A DNA stretch of 64,000 nucleotides, from positions 1 through 64,000 of the forward strand of contig NZ_JBNAGA010000006.1 in the NCBI RefSeq assembly GCF_049800955.1, given 5' to 3'. Of the stretch, positions 1 to 9,272 are shown in pieces; position 1 is the first letter of the stretch; every line of letters starts with the position of its first letter. A program made the position numbers and the translations under genes. The stretch is from JAKVBH01 sp049800955 (GTDB lineage Bacteria > Pseudomonadota > Alphaproteobacteria > Rhodobacterales > Rhodobacteraceae). The notes under the pieces are model-generated. The model was given only the letters and a program-made list of their open reading frames with translations. It searched no databases and was not told the origin of the DNA.

Positions 1-1
1 C

Positions 2-1018
2 GAGACATTGCGGTCTTATCGCGGCCACCTGGCGATTGTGACCCAGACGATCCCGGCGCTCGATGAAATCTACGGCGAGAACACCCGTCGCGCGTTGCAG
101 GGAAATGCCGGGATCAAACTCTATCTCACACCGTCCGATGAAAAGACCGTCGAGGAGTTGAGTGGCGCGGTCGGCATGACCACCAAACGCGTGGTCACTC
201 GCTCACGCTCCATCGGTCGCAATCCGTTCGAAGGGCGCAGCATGTCCGAGCGCACGGAAGAGACATCGCTTCTGCCGAAGGACGAAGCCCGGCGCATGTC
301 GCTTGATGACATCGTCATGGTCGTGGACGCCCAGATGCCGGTGCGGGCAAAGCGCATTCGGTATTTCGACGACCCATTCTTCAAGAGCATTCATAAGGCA
401 CAGTCGGGCGAGTTCCCGTTTCCGGAAGTGGTTCCTGCAGAAGAACCGCGGGTCCAGGCAACTGAGGCGGGGCAGGAGGATCGGGCGGCGACCCGCGTGG
501 AAAAAGATGAGACCATGGCACAAGGCGTGAAGACGCGGTCTTCCCGCAAAGCACCGTCAAAGATGGTTGAAACAAGTATTGCTGCCGCACAAACCACGGC
601 GTCCACGGGCACCACGCTTGCCACCAGTCGGCGCAAGAAGAGTTCGAAGGCGCTTCGGGAAGTTGGTTTGACCACAGATCAGGCTGAGCCAGACCTTCCC
701 GTACAGCAGAGTTTCAAGCTGACGGACATGATCGCCGGCGACGAAGCAGACGCCAAAGCTGCCGTCCAATCGACGATCTCTGCGCTTGCGAAAATTGGCG
801 CGGAGGACTCGGCGGGGCAGGGTGGGGGCGCCGCGCCAGGCAAAGAGATTGTCGCTGAGGCCAATGCAAAGACCGATTCAGAGGGTGATGGAAATACTTC
901 TACCCTGAGCGAGGACATCGAGGATGGCGACAGCAGCGAAATCGCGAAGCATCGTGTGCGGGATGGTGAAGATATCGAGGCTGAGTTCAGAGAACAGGCG
1001 CTCACACACAAGGTCTAG
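2..1018 (+). CDS. virD4: VirD4/TraG-type IV coupling protein, C-terminal part (cut by window edge)
   Basis: Coupling ATPase that brings the relaxase-DNA complex to the mating channel at the inner membrane. The frame is open to the left edge, so the Walker A region lies outside the window. About the first 130 residues seen are typical VirD4 C-terminal core, including SYRGHLAIVTQTIPALDEIYG, a GNAGIKLYLTPSDEKTVEEL stretch and an RYFDDPFF motif near the core end. About 200 further residues are polar, low-complexity tail rich in Glu, Ala, Thr and Ser, which is an accessory C-terminal extension. It lies on the plus strand, about 18 kb from the minus-strand virB genes. Family assignment is firm; the tail's role is unknown. 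Confidence 0.88.
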   Translation, partial: ETLRSYRGHLAIVTQTIPALDEIYGENTRRALQGNAGIKLYLTPSDEKTVEELSGAVGMTTKRVVTRSRSIGRNPFEGRSMSERTEETSLLPKDEARRMSLDDIVMVVDAQMPVRAKRIRYFDDPFFKSIHKAQSGEFPFPEVVPAEEPRVQATEAGQEDRAATRVEKDETMAQGVKTRSSRKAPSKMVETSIAAAQTTASTGTTLATSRRKKSSKALREVGLTTDQAEPDLPVQQSFKLTDMIAGDEADAKAAVQSTISALAKIGAEDSAGQGGGAAPGKEIVAEANAKTDSEGDGNTSTLSEDIEDGDSSEIAKHRVRDGEDIEAEFREQALTHKV

Positions 1019-1342
1019 GTGCGTGGCCACCGAGTATCAAAGCGGACCTTTGGAGATCCTTGTACGAAGGTCAGCATCGCGGACAATCCGGACTTGTGCA
1101 GTCGCGGCTATTGCTGACGCAGCGTTTGTTAGCGCTTGCAGCAGGCGATGCGCCGCGTTGCAAGGCTTATCTTCAATCCGGTCATTCGAATGCGCTCGGC
1201 AAAACAACGAAATCATAGCTTCGCTGCGGTGGTCCCAGGCAACTTGGTCACCGGTAAAACGGCCATCCGTCAAGGCCTTGGGAATAACTCTCATTCGGCC
1301 GGAAGACTTGGAACGTGTTTTCGACTGGCTTAACCTGGACGC
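1019..1342. other. Gap without a recognised gene
   Basis: These 324 bases lie between virD4 and an AraC-type gene. Open frames cross it on both strands but none has a ribosome-binding site plus a recognisable protein. The minus-strand reading looks like degenerate coding sequence, which fits the decayed filler seen elsewhere between accessory modules here. It must contain the promoter of the AraC gene, but I cannot point to convincing -35/-10 boxes. Confidence 0.5.
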
Positions 1343-2341
1343 ATGGGTCAGGTTACGTCTCTTTTTGCTCGGAAAGTTGTGGGTGTCGCAGGCGATGCTG
1401 TGGATGCGCGGGCGGTGCTTGCGTCCGTGGGATTGGATATCGATGGACCCGTCGACCCCAAGCACATGATCGATGACGACCGCTACTACGGCATGATCGA
1501 GACGATGGCCGGGCAGATGGACATAACCGCTTTGCCCTTGAGGGTGGGCGAGGCCATGCGCACCGACGAATATGGCGCGCTTGGCCTTGCGTGGAAAGCC
1601 GCGCCCAATTTGCTTGGCTCTTTCTCTCGTGTGGCGAGGTACTGGCGTCTGTGGACAAGTGTCACGCAGTACGAATTGCAAAAGACAGATCGGGGAATGT
1701 TGTTCGTGCAGCACCGGAAAGGTTTCCGCCGGCTCGGTCTGCGCATCTCGGTTGAGGCGACGATGGCAAGCGGCGTTTCGCTCGGCAGGCAGGTGTCGTC
1801 GCGCCCATTTTCACCGATCGAAGTCTATTTCAAGCACGCTGCTCCCAAGACACTCGAGCATCACGAAGCGTATTTTGGCTGTCCGGTCCATTTCGCTGCA
1901 GACAGGGACGCGATGCTTTTGTCCCATCACTCTCTGTCCCAACCCAATATTCTTGGGGATGAGGGCATCACGTCTTTTCTTGTGTCCCACCTCGAACAGG
2001 AAATTCAACAGATCGACGATACACCCGATCTTCCCGCGCAAACCAAAGGCGAGATTGCCCGCGCCCTCAGTGAAGGCCTGCCCAAGATGGCAGATATCGC
2101 CCGCAAGCTGGGGTTGAGCGCCCGGTCCTTTCACCGGCGCCTTGCTGAACACGGGCTCAGCTTTCAGACCCTGACCGAAGAGACGCGCCGCGAGATCGCC
2201 ACAGCCATGCTGCAAGATGAACGCTATGCGCTATCCGAGATAGCGTTCCTCACAGGATACTCCGAGCAAAGCGCCTTCAACCGCGCGTTCAAGCGCTGGA
2301 TGGGGATGACACCGGCGGCCTATCGGAAGTCTCTGGGGTAA
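1343..2341 (+). CDS. AraC-family transcriptional regulator (OruR-like, with N-terminal effector domain)
   Basis: 332-residue DNA-binding regulator. The N-terminal two thirds resemble the arabinose-binding-type domain of AraC/OruR proteins. The C-terminal ~100 residues hold two helix-turn-helix units, with MADIARKLGLSARSFHRRL in the first and EIAFLTGYSEQSAFNRAFKRW in the second, ending in the usual MTPAAYRK signature. It starts at ATG 1343. It is followed in the same orientation by a secreted metallo-hydrolase and a DUF1772 protein, which are its likely targets by proximity (inference). A second regulator of the same architecture lies at 10309-11334 on the other strand. Confidence 0.9.
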   Translation: MGQVTSLFARKVVGVAGDAVDARAVLASVGLDIDGPVDPKHMIDDDRYYGMIETMAGQMDITALPLRVGEAMRTDEYGALGLAWKAAPNLLGSFSRVARYWRLWTSVTQYELQKTDRGMLFVQHRKGFRRLGLRISVEATMASGVSLGRQVSSRPFSPIEVYFKHAAPKTLEHHEAYFGCPVHFAADRDAMLLSHHSLSQPNILGDEGITSFLVSHLEQEIQQIDDTPDLPAQTKGEIARALSEGLPKMADIARKLGLSARSFHRRLAEHGLSFQTLTEETRREIATAMLQDERYALSEIAFLTGYSEQSAFNRAFKRWMGMTPAAYRKSLG

Positions 2342-2457
2342 AGGCCCCGCGCTATGCGGCATTGGCCGCAGATGTCAAAACCCTGGCAATCGCGGTCAAT
2401 ACCGACCCGCAACACTGCAATTAATCCTCCTCTTGCACAAACCAGAGGAGACTTTCC

Positions 2458-3513
2458 ATGAAACATGCCGCTTCCATTTCCGCCATCGCCTGCCTTGCAA
2501 TACTTGGCACGTTCGGCACCGCATCTGCCGGTGAAGGCCACGGGCATAACCCGGCCAACACGATCAGCATTGAAACCGATCACCCCGACAGCTTCCGCCA
2601 CTTCGCGCCCGAGCTGCCGCAAATGCGCGCCCGCGCAGCGCAGATCAACACCGAGTTCGGCCTGCATGTCAGCGAAATCGAACCGGGCCTCTTCTTTGTC
2701 ACCGACCTGATCTATCAGTCCGCTTTCCTTGTCACCGATGAGGGCGTCGTGGTCTTCGACGCGCCCCCCAGCTTTGGCGAGCGCCTGCGCGCGGCCATCG
2801 AGATGTCCGCCCCCGGCGTTCCGATCACCCATTTCGTGCTCAGCCACAAGCACGCCGATCACAATGGCGGCGGCTATACCTTCGCGGATATTGAGGGGCT
2901 GACGGTCATCGGGGCCGAAGCCTTCGCCGACAGCCTCGCCAAGTCCCCGCTGCGCGGTGTTCTGACGCCAACCGAAACCTTCGCAGAGCAGCTTTCGATG
3001 AATGTGGGCGGCGTTCCAATCGAACTGCAGACCGCGAACTTTCACGCCAACGACGTGGATGTGATCATCCACCTGCCGGACCAGCAGTTTCTGATGGCCG
3101 TCGATACAATCACCCCCGGCGAAGCGCCGTTCATGAATTTCGGCGGCACCGCCGACCTCGAAGGCTATATGGCCAGCTTCGACACGTTCCTGTCCTATGA
3201 CTTTGAGCACTTCCTGTCCGGCCATGTCTCGGTGCTGGGCAACCGGCAGGACGTCGAGACCGCGCGCGACTACGCCCATGATGTGCGCGACACCGTGCTG
3301 GGGATGTGGCCGGACTTTATGGGCCGCTTCATGGCGAATATGGAGCTGACCGAGTTCCAGCACGGCAACCTGGCCTATCGCATCACGATGGAGCAGGTCC
3401 GCGACGACTGCGCCGCGCAGGTGATTGACCGCTGGGAAGGCACGCTCTCGGTCGTTGATCTTTGGGCAGACAGCCACTGCGAGACGGTGGTGATGCACGC
3501 GATCATGCACTGA
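2458..3513 (+). CDS. Secreted metallo-beta-lactamase-fold hydrolase
   Basis: 351-residue MBL-fold enzyme that probably acts in the periplasm. The first ~24 residues are a signal peptide ending ASAGE. The metal-binding signature HKHADH spans residues 130-135 and is followed by H196, D216 (in AVDTITPG) and H256 (in SGHVSVLG), so the two-metal site appears complete. The start has an excellent ribosome-binding site (AGAGGAGA, 6 bases before ATG). Substrate is not evident; other MBL enzymes hydrolyse lactams, lactones or thioesters. It sits between an AraC regulator and a DUF1772 membrane protein and could form a small AraC-controlled unit with them. Confidence 0.85.
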   Translation: MKHAASISAIACLAILGTFGTASAGEGHGHNPANTISIETDHPDSFRHFAPELPQMRARAAQINTEFGLHVSEIEPGLFFVTDLIYQSAFLVTDEGVVVFDAPPSFGERLRAAIEMSAPGVPITHFVLSHKHADHNGGGYTFADIEGLTVIGAEAFADSLAKSPLRGVLTPTETFAEQLSMNVGGVPIELQTANFHANDVDVIIHLPDQQFLMAVDTITPGEAPFMNFGGTADLEGYMASFDTFLSYDFEHFLSGHVSVLGNRQDVETARDYAHDVRDTVLGMWPDFMGRFMANMELTEFQHGNLAYRITMEQVRDDCAAQVIDRWEGTLSVVDLWADSHCETVVMHAIMH

Positions 3514-3609
3514 ACACAGCCTGCGGTCGGGCCAAATTGGCTGGACCGCAGACCGCGTGGCAGGAGGTCTCGCACGCCCGCCGCTATTCCCCAATCAGGA
3601 GGACCAACA

Positions 3610-4119
3610 ATGTCGACGTTTTTCTTCTTTCTCTTCCAATTCGCAATCCTTGCCTATGCCCTCGTGGGCGGCGTGTTTCTGGCCTTTTCCGACTTCATCA
3701 TGCGCTCGCTTGCCCTGACCGGTGGTCATGGTGGCGTCGAGGCGATGCAGGTCATCAACCGCGAGGTTTTTCGCTGGATTTTCATGGCGCTGTTTCTGGG
3801 CATGGCAGCGGTGTCGCTGGCCATCGCAGCCTATGGGGCCTTTGGCCTCAGCGGCCCTTTGGGAACACTGATCATGCTGGCCGGGCTGGTCTATCTGATC
3901 GGCTGTTTCGGCGTCACTGTCTTCTTCAACGTGCCCATGAACGAAGCGCTTGCCGGGATGGAGACGTCATCTGGCACAACACGCGACTATTGGATGCAGA
4001 TCTATGTGCCCCGCTGGACCTTCTGGAACTCGGTACGGACGCTGGCCTGCGCCATTTCCGCTGCGCTGCTTCTCTTCGGGTTGCTCTGGATGACCCAGAA
4101 CCAAGCACAGACCGCGTGA
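3610..4119 (+). CDS. DUF1772 (anthrone-oxygenase-like) membrane protein
   Basis: 169-residue integral membrane protein with four predicted hydrophobic helices (about residues 5-27, 55-80, 82-105 and 138-158). The pattern matches the DUF1772/anthrone oxygenase-like family, including the FNVPMNEALA segment before the third loop. A clear AGGAGG ribosome-binding site precedes ATG 3610. It follows the MBL hydrolase by 96 bases and may be co-transcribed. Bacterial members have no settled function; an oxygenase role is known only for some fungal relatives, so enzymatic activity should not be assumed. Confidence 0.78.
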   Translation: MSTFFFFLFQFAILAYALVGGVFLAFSDFIMRSLALTGGHGGVEAMQVINREVFRWIFMALFLGMAAVSLAIAAYGAFGLSGPLGTLIMLAGLVYLIGCFGVTVFFNVPMNEALAGMETSSGTTRDYWMQIYVPRWTFWNSVRTLACAISAALLLFGLLWMTQNQAQTA

Positions 4120-4206
4120 TACGCGGCCACAAAGGGTCGGCGCGTTCGTGTCACGGGCCGACCCAAAGGCGATTTGCGGCCCGGCCAACCTAGGGAGACC
4201 AAGGCC

Positions 4207-4926
4207 ATGACGATCCTCGAAAAAGTAAACATCCTCATCCTGCTGGTCACGATCTCCTACATCATGGCGCTCAGCAGCCTTCTTTCCACGATTGATGACA
4301 TCCCGACGCAAGTCGCGTGGCTGATCACGTTTCTTACAAGTGTGGGGCTGTTCCGATTGCTGATCATATTGGTCTACTGGCTGATCAACCGTTCCGACAT
4401 GCTGCTGTCGCTCTACCATCGGGAAAAGTTCATCAAAGGCCTGTGGACCTATCGCTACGAAGCCAATGGCAAATGCCACTCCGGTATTTGGCGCATTTCG
4501 CAGGGTGTCGCGTCATTATCGATCACGGGATACGGTGTCGATGAGGATGGCAAGATGGACTCGCATTTTCGCAGCATCAGCCAGCCTTTCGAACACCAAG
4601 GCGTCGACGAGATCATGTTTGCTCGCACAGACATCAAGAGCGGGGACGAGCACTATTCGAAATCCACGCTCTACATCGATCCGCGCAGCCGCCGATCCTG
4701 GCGCTCAGGCCCATTGGATATCAGGGCCCAGTCCGTTCTTTACGGCTATGACGAAGACGGCGTGCGACATGCAGAGCTGATCTTGCAACGGGCCGACAAT
4801 GGCCTGTGCGAACGGGAAATCATAGAGAGGCTGACGACCAACGAGCCAAAGGCACCGTCAAACTTGGCATCGGTCCCGCTGTCTGCTGGCCAGAAAGGTG
4901 GCCGTCGCAAAGAGGAAAGTCACTGA
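4207..4926 (+). CDS. Two-TM protein with C-terminal beta-barrel-like domain (Cap15-like topology), function unknown
   Basis: 239 residues from ATG 4207, chosen because GGGAGA stands upstream; a longer reading from 4174 has no such site. Residues ~5-30 and ~40-62 are two transmembrane helices. The rest is soluble and rich in alternating hydrophobic residues, starting with KGLWTYRYEANG and continuing GIWRISQGVASLSITGYG. This 2-TM plus compact beta-sheet layout resembles the Cap15/SMODS-associated beta-barrel effectors of CBASS, but no nucleotide cyclase gene is nearby. The resemblance is an inference from topology and the G-x-W motif only. A four-TM gene follows immediately. Confidence 0.6.
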   Translation: MTILEKVNILILLVTISYIMALSSLLSTIDDIPTQVAWLITFLTSVGLFRLLIILVYWLINRSDMLLSLYHREKFIKGLWTYRYEANGKCHSGIWRISQGVASLSITGYGVDEDGKMDSHFRSISQPFEHQGVDEIMFARTDIKSGDEHYSKSTLYIDPRSRRSWRSGPLDIRAQSVLYGYDEDGVRHAELILQRADNGLCEREIIERLTTNEPKAPSNLASVPLSAGQKGGRRKEESH

Positions 4927-4927
4927 C

Positions 4928-5281
4928 ATGGTCTATCTGCTCTGCATCATCTTACTCGGCGTTGTTGGCTTTCAAATCGCGCTGATCTTGGGGGCCCCTT
5001 TTGGCCGGCTGACCCAAGGCGGTCAAATCGAAGGCGCACTCCCACCAAAAAGTCGGGTCATTGCAGCGCTTTCCATTGTCGTACTGGCGGCAATCGCGCT
5101 GTCGATGCTTTCCGCCGATGGTCAATGGCCAAATTGGCCGCGCTGGACGGCTTGGCTGGGCGCAGCGGTTCTCGCTGTTTCAACATTGCTGAATTGGGTT
5201 ACGCCATCACAAGCAGAGCGCAAGCTTTGGGGGCCAGTCATGGCTGTAACGCTGATATTGGCAGTAATGGTCCTGGTTTGA
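4928..5281 (+). CDS. Small four-TM membrane protein, unknown function
   Basis: 117 residues starting at ATG 4928, one base after the stop of the previous gene, with GAGGAAAG as ribosome-binding site inside that gene's end. Four hydrophobic helices fill almost the whole chain (about residues 1-22, 43-60, 70-90 and 97-117). There are no recognisable catalytic motifs. The tight spacing suggests translational coupling to the two-TM/beta-barrel protein, so the pair may work together at the membrane. Confidence 0.65.
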   Translation: MVYLLCIILLGVVGFQIALILGAPFGRLTQGGQIEGALPPKSRVIAALSIVVLAAIALSMLSADGQWPNWPRWTAWLGAAVLAVSTLLNWVTPSQAERKLWGPVMAVTLILAVMVLV

Positions 5282-5463
5282 CTATGCGCCGCCAGAGCAA
5301 ACAGTGCGTTTCTGGCATTACTTATCGCGGTCTAAGCCGGGGTTGTTTTTGGCCCATAGCAGCGGATCCCTGCCGTGAGACCTCCCCCCAACCGACACCT
5401 CGGTGGCCGCGGCCAGTTGGGCGTTCGTCAAGAATGACTTTCCGACGCTTTCCGGACCCAAAG

Positions 5464-6531
5464 TCAAACCAAAGCCAAAAGATCGTGTGCCTTCTGTAGG
5501 GGATGAGACCAGTTCATTTTCGTCGCCCCCCAGAGGTTTGCGGCGACCCCGTTGTTGGACAGAATTCCAAAGGCAGTTTGCCTTTCGGCAGAGATATACA
5601 GGGCGGAAGAAGACCCTTCAGTTCCACCATTGTGGAAGAGGTAACCTGGCATCTGCTGGTCCATCGTTACCAGAAGCCAGCCGGAACACTGTGCTGTTGG
5701 CACCTGGGCTCCTCTTCGACCCAAGCCTAGGATTGGAATGCTCGACCGGGCAATTGCACGCTCAAGCACGGTCTGCGGTGCACTCAGCGCGCGAATGACG
5801 GCCTTTGCAAAAGAAGCAAGGTCTTGCGCTGAGGAACGCAGGCATCCGGCCGCGGCGAGGCTTTGAAAGATCCAGGGCGGAACGGCTTTGCCGCTGGTCG
5901 CCCTTGGTTGGGCGAAGCGCGCGTTCTGGGCTTTGCTCAACCGATCGGTCGTATCCTTCAGCCCAAGCGGGCCCGTCACTTTGGACGAAAGGAGGTCGGA
6001 AAATGACGTATCTTCCATTATGGCCATTGCCTCCCCCAGCAGGCCGACCCCGAGGTTTGAATAGTGGTGGCGGTGCACCTTTGGGGCCGATCTATTGCTG
6101 CGTTGCTGAAACCACGCGAGCAAATCCTCGCGCGAGAAGTCCGCGTAGGGGCCGTTAGGTGTCTTTCGGAACACGGCCTTCCAAAGCTGCATATAGTAGT
6201 TCGGCAGTCCGCTGGTGTGCGCAGTCAAACGCTCTGGTGTGATCCAGTCAGGCACGTCCGTCAGTACGTCTGACATCTCGCGCACTGGTGCCTTTGGGTC
6301 GATCTTACCTTCTTCGATGAGCCGACAGAGAAGAATCGCTGTGAATACCTTGGTGATCGACGCAATCTCGAATATCCAATCCTCATGCGGCGCTTCTGAG
6401 ATCTGCGTACCGGATTGGAAATAGGTCACTTCGCCATCCTGAAGCCAGAATGCGACAACAGAATGGTGCGGGCTCTCATACGGTCGCATCATGTACCGGA
6501 TCAGTTTGGTATGTGGGTTCCCATCTGCCAT
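5464..6531 (-). CDS. Serine hydrolase of the beta-lactamase class C / penicillin-binding family
   Basis: About 355 residues. Catalytic motifs are present: S58-I-T-K61 (SxxK), Y157-S-N159 (YxN), and an HNGG motif near residue 300 in place of KTG. There is no signal peptide, so a cytoplasmic esterase or amidase role is as likely as beta-lactam hydrolysis. The start ATG 6531 overlaps the TGA of the upstream alpha/beta hydrolase (GTGATGG); a GTG at 6534 is an alternative. It is the last gene of a five-gene minus-strand operon that also holds a second enzyme of the same family. Confidence 0.82.
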   Translation of the reverse strand: MADGNPHTKLIRYMMRPYESPHHSVVAFWLQDGEVTYFQSGTQISEAPHEDWIFEIASITKVFTAILLCRLIEEGKIDPKAPVREMSDVLTDVPDWITPERLTAHTSGLPNYYMQLWKAVFRKTPNGPYADFSREDLLAWFQQRSNRSAPKVHRHHYSNLGVGLLGEAMAIMEDTSFSDLLSSKVTGPLGLKDTTDRLSKAQNARFAQPRATSGKAVPPWIFQSLAAAGCLRSSAQDLASFAKAVIRALSAPQTVLERAIARSSIPILGLGRRGAQVPTAQCSGWLLVTMDQQMPGYLFHNGGTEGSSSALYISAERQTAFGILSNNGVAANLWGATKMNWSHPLQKAHDLLALV

Positions 6532-7532
6532 CACTTTTTATTCCCGGCATTCAGGAATGCGCGAATGTTGCTGAGAGACTCCGTAGGATTGTCCCAGATC
6601 ACATCGTGGCCAGCGGCGGCGATGACGCTGAGGTCTGCGTTGCCAAAGACCCCCAAATGCTGTTCTTGAAGCGCAGCACCTGTCCAACTGTTACATGCAC
6701 CCGCCATCAAAAGAACGGGACCGACAAAGGCCTTGGCTTTAGAGGTTAGGCGTTCAAAATCGGCCATCGATGCGACGCCCCATGTGTTACTGGCTAATGC
6801 GCCAAAGCGCCGGCTGGGTGCGGTATATCCTTCACCGCAGTGATAGGGATTGTCCGGATGGTTCGTGAAAACACCCACCATATGCCCGATCAGAAAGTCA
6901 TCTTGTGCATCCTCGTCCGGCCCTTCGACATGCTGGGCACGAAACCCTGTCAAAAGTGCCTCGCGCCAATAGGTGACGCCGGATAGATATCGCTGGCTTT
7001 CCGCCTCCCATGCCGCGCGGCCTGCCGTATCGAGATAGCCGGGTTCAATGAGAACCGCGGCGTGCGCACCATCAGGGTTCTGGCCAAGAAAGGCGGTCGC
7101 AAGCATTGCCCCCCATGAATGACCAATCAGGATCGGGGGCGCGTCAGGTGACACGGCCTCGATGATCGCGGCTAGCTCCGCAAGATAACCGTCAAGTGTA
7201 AGCATCTCCGCAAGAACCCGTTCGGACAAGCCCGCGCCGCGTTGATCATAGAAGACGACCGTGAATTCATCCGAGAGACCCGCCAATGCCTCCAACGAAC
7301 GAAAATCGCCACCCGGACCACCATGCAGAACAATGATCACTGGCGCATCTGCCGGCCCCTCATGAACCCGCATGTGCAAGTGAACACCGGCAATGGTCTC
7401 TGAAGGCAGTGTCGGGTCATCGATGACAAGACTGGCCACCGGATAGTCCCCGCGCGTCCCGAGAAACAGGGAAAGAAAGGTGCCGAGCAGACCAACGCAA
7501 ATCACCGCTGTCCATTTGAGCACCCGCTTCAT
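6531..7532 (-). CDS. Membrane-anchored alpha/beta hydrolase (proline-iminopeptidase-like)
   Basis: 333 residues from ATG 7532. An N-terminal hydrophobic segment (about residues 6-24) suggests a signal anchor. HGGPGG forms the oxyanion-hole region, IGHSWGAM carries the nucleophile serine, and the late AAGHDVIWDNP holds the catalytic histidine. These are the marks of the S33/proline iminopeptidase-like group. The start codon overlaps the stop of the upstream serine hydrolase (ATGA) and its own stop overlaps the start of the downstream one, so three hydrolases are translationally coupled. Substrate is unknown. Confidence 0.82.
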   Translation of the reverse strand: MKRVLKWTAVICVGLLGTFLSLFLGTRGDYPVASLVIDDPTLPSETIAGVHLHMRVHEGPADAPVIIVLHGGPGGDFRSLEALAGLSDEFTVVFYDQRGAGLSERVLAEMLTLDGYLAELAAIIEAVSPDAPPILIGHSWGAMLATAFLGQNPDGAHAAVLIEPGYLDTAGRAAWEAESQRYLSGVTYWREALLTGFRAQHVEGPDEDAQDDFLIGHMVGVFTNHPDNPYHCGEGYTAPSRRFGALASNTWGVASMADFERLTSKAKAFVGPVLLMAGACNSWTGAALQEQHLGVFGNADLSVIAAAGHDVIWDNPTESLSNIRAFLNAGNKK

Positions 7533-8563
7533 CGCGCGCCCCCATACTTTGCGACCTGCGCCAGTGCTTTCAGCATGAAACCGATCGGACGCCGCGGCGC
7601 ATCGGTTTGGTTGAAGCTGCCGAGGATGTAGGTGTCGCGATCCGGTGCATAGTAAGCAAAGCTCCCACTCGCCCCGGAATGGCCGATCAACTCCGGCGTC
7701 GCGCGGAAAAGCGTCATCCAAAGCGGTAGCTTAATCCGCATCAGGCCGTAGCCATATTGCAGCGGAAAGAAGAGGCGGTTCCATTGCCGCATCTGGGCGG
7801 CGTTTTCGGGGTTGAACAGCCGCCTTTCCATGAAGGAACGCAGAAAGATCAGCAACTCGTCAAGCGTCGAGATGATGCCGCCATCGGCCTTCATGCTTGC
7901 CAGTATCAGGGAAACATCCAGCCGCTGGTCCTTGTGGTAGACCGGCATGCCCAAGTCTGTCCCCTGCAACACACCGGTTTGTGTGAGCCCCAGCGGTTGA
8001 CAGATCCGGGCTTGCAGCGCCCGATCGTAAGTCAAGCCAGTCACAGCCTCGATCACCGCACCCAGAAGTTGGTAGTTGGTGTCAGAGTAATGCGACCTGC
8101 CGCTGTCTGGCGCGGCGGCTGGCGGCAATGCCTTGGTCATCTGCAGCACATCACCCAGATCATAGCTGCGGTCTTTCCCCTGCTTCAGATCATGGGCCAG
8201 ATCGCTTTCGTAATAGTCTGCCAGACCGGACGTTTGGTGCAGCAACTGCCGCACCGTCAGCGCTGGCCCGTGATCAACCCCTTTCACCACGTGCAGTGCA
8301 GACAGGTCTACATCCGCCAGAATGCTGCTGACGGTCTGATCCAGATTGATACTCCCTTCGTCCACAAGCTGCATGACCAGCGCCGCTGTATACATCTTGG
8401 ATATGCTCGCAATCGGGAACCGTGTGTCAGGCACTGCGGCCCCCGCGCTCCCTGTGAAATCAACCTGACCGTCGCCAGAGAAGACCCGCAAGATAATCCC
8501 ATGTGTATGTGGCTTACCGGCTTCCGCGTCGATGAGGGCCTGTAAATTCTGGGAAAGTGTCAT
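7529..8563 (-). CDS. Serine hydrolase, beta-lactamase family (second of the operon)
   Basis: 344 residues from ATG 8563, which has GGAGAG upstream. SxxK is S53-I-S-K56. The second motif reads YSDTNY rather than the usual YSNTNY, so the asparagine of YxN is replaced by aspartate. The third is IGHSG (HxG type). The Y-S-D change may alter activity, but YxN variants occur in this esterase/peptidase family. It is followed by the alpha/beta hydrolase with an ATGA overlap. Paralogous in fold to 5464-6531 but clearly diverged. Confidence 0.82.
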   Translation of the reverse strand: MTLSQNLQALIDAEAGKPHTHGIILRVFSGDGQVDFTGSAGAAVPDTRFPIASISKMYTAALVMQLVDEGSINLDQTVSSILADVDLSALHVVKGVDHGPALTVRQLLHQTSGLADYYESDLAHDLKQGKDRSYDLGDVLQMTKALPPAAAPDSGRSHYSDTNYQLLGAVIEAVTGLTYDRALQARICQPLGLTQTGVLQGTDLGMPVYHKDQRLDVSLILASMKADGGIISTLDELLIFLRSFMERRLFNPENAAQMRQWNRLFFPLQYGYGLMRIKLPLWMTLFRATPELIGHSGASGSFAYYAPDRDTYILGSFNQTDAPRRPIGFMLKALAQVAKYGGAR

Positions 8564-8591
8564 TCGGGTCTCTCCATCGATCAGGTTACAG

Positions 8592-9272
8592 TCAAGCGCG
8601 CAGCGGGTCCACTGCCGCTTCGCTCTTGAAAAGAAGTGCAAGGCCAACCGCGATGAACCAGGCAATTGCACCAAGGCCGAAGACAGCACCGGCAACTTCG
8701 CCCAGCGGCGGCAGAATTGTAAGAAGCCCGCCCAAACCGGTCAGCAGGCCAAGCCCGGTGACAATCTTTCCGAATGCGCTGTACACAACGCCTGCAAGGC
8801 TGACGCAGAAGATCCAGACACCACCGGCAATTTCATTGCCGCCACCAAGGCCAAGCTCGACTGCGTGCAGGGCCTCCCAAATCCGAACGGCGGCATCGAA
8901 ATCCGTCGGCGCCAAAGCCATCACCCGTTCAGTGGCAACATTTGCGATCATACCCGCGCCAAGCACCAGTGTGGTCCAGATCAGACCAAAGGCCATCGAG
9001 GTGGTACCCCACTCCGGTGAAATGCGCTTCAGCCGGCCTGCCAATGCGACGACGAGCAACGTCAGCGCCAAGGCATTGACGATATAGATCACGGTGTTCC
9101 AAGTGATCATGAGCGCCGGATTTTCCACTGTGGCACTGACAACAGCGGTCGCGTCGATCTCGTTTGTGCCGAATCCCATCTCCGCCATTACGGTTACGAG
9201 CAGCGCAAAGCCAAAAAGATAGGTGGCCGCACAGGCCAGCGCGGCTACGCCGCCAATACGTTGCATCGTCAT
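8592..9272 (-). CDS. Multi-pass membrane protein, unknown (DUF4386-like layout)
   Basis: 226 residues with six to seven hydrophobic helices and glycine-rich turns. The layout resembles the DUF4386-type proteins, one of which lies at 11953-12615, but I do not recognise a defining motif. ATG 9272 overlaps the stop of the upstream NAD(P)-binding protein (ATGA), and a 28-base gap separates it from the downstream serine hydrolase. It is probably the membrane member of the hydrolase operon. Confidence 0.7.
   Translation of the reverse strand: MTMQRIGGVAALACAATYLFGFALLVTVMAEMGFGTNEIDATAVVSATVENPALMITWNTVIYIVNALALTLLVVALAGRLKRISPEWGTTSMAFGLIWTTLVLGAGMIANVATERVMALAPTDFDAAVRIWEALHAVELGLGGGNEIAGGVWIFCVSLAGVVYSAFGKIVTGLGLLTGLGGLLTILPPLGEVAGAVFGLGAIAWFIAVGLALLFKSEAAVDPLRA

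Noticed and set aside
924..1469. Plus-strand reading overlapping virD4 end and the AraC start
   Set aside because: No ribosome-binding site, overlaps two real genes, composition is unlike a protein.
2320..3594. Minus-strand open reading of 424 codons opposite the MBL hydrolase gene
   Set aside because: The plus strand encodes a clear MBL enzyme with signal peptide and metal site. The minus reading has no known motif and arises from high GC at third positions.
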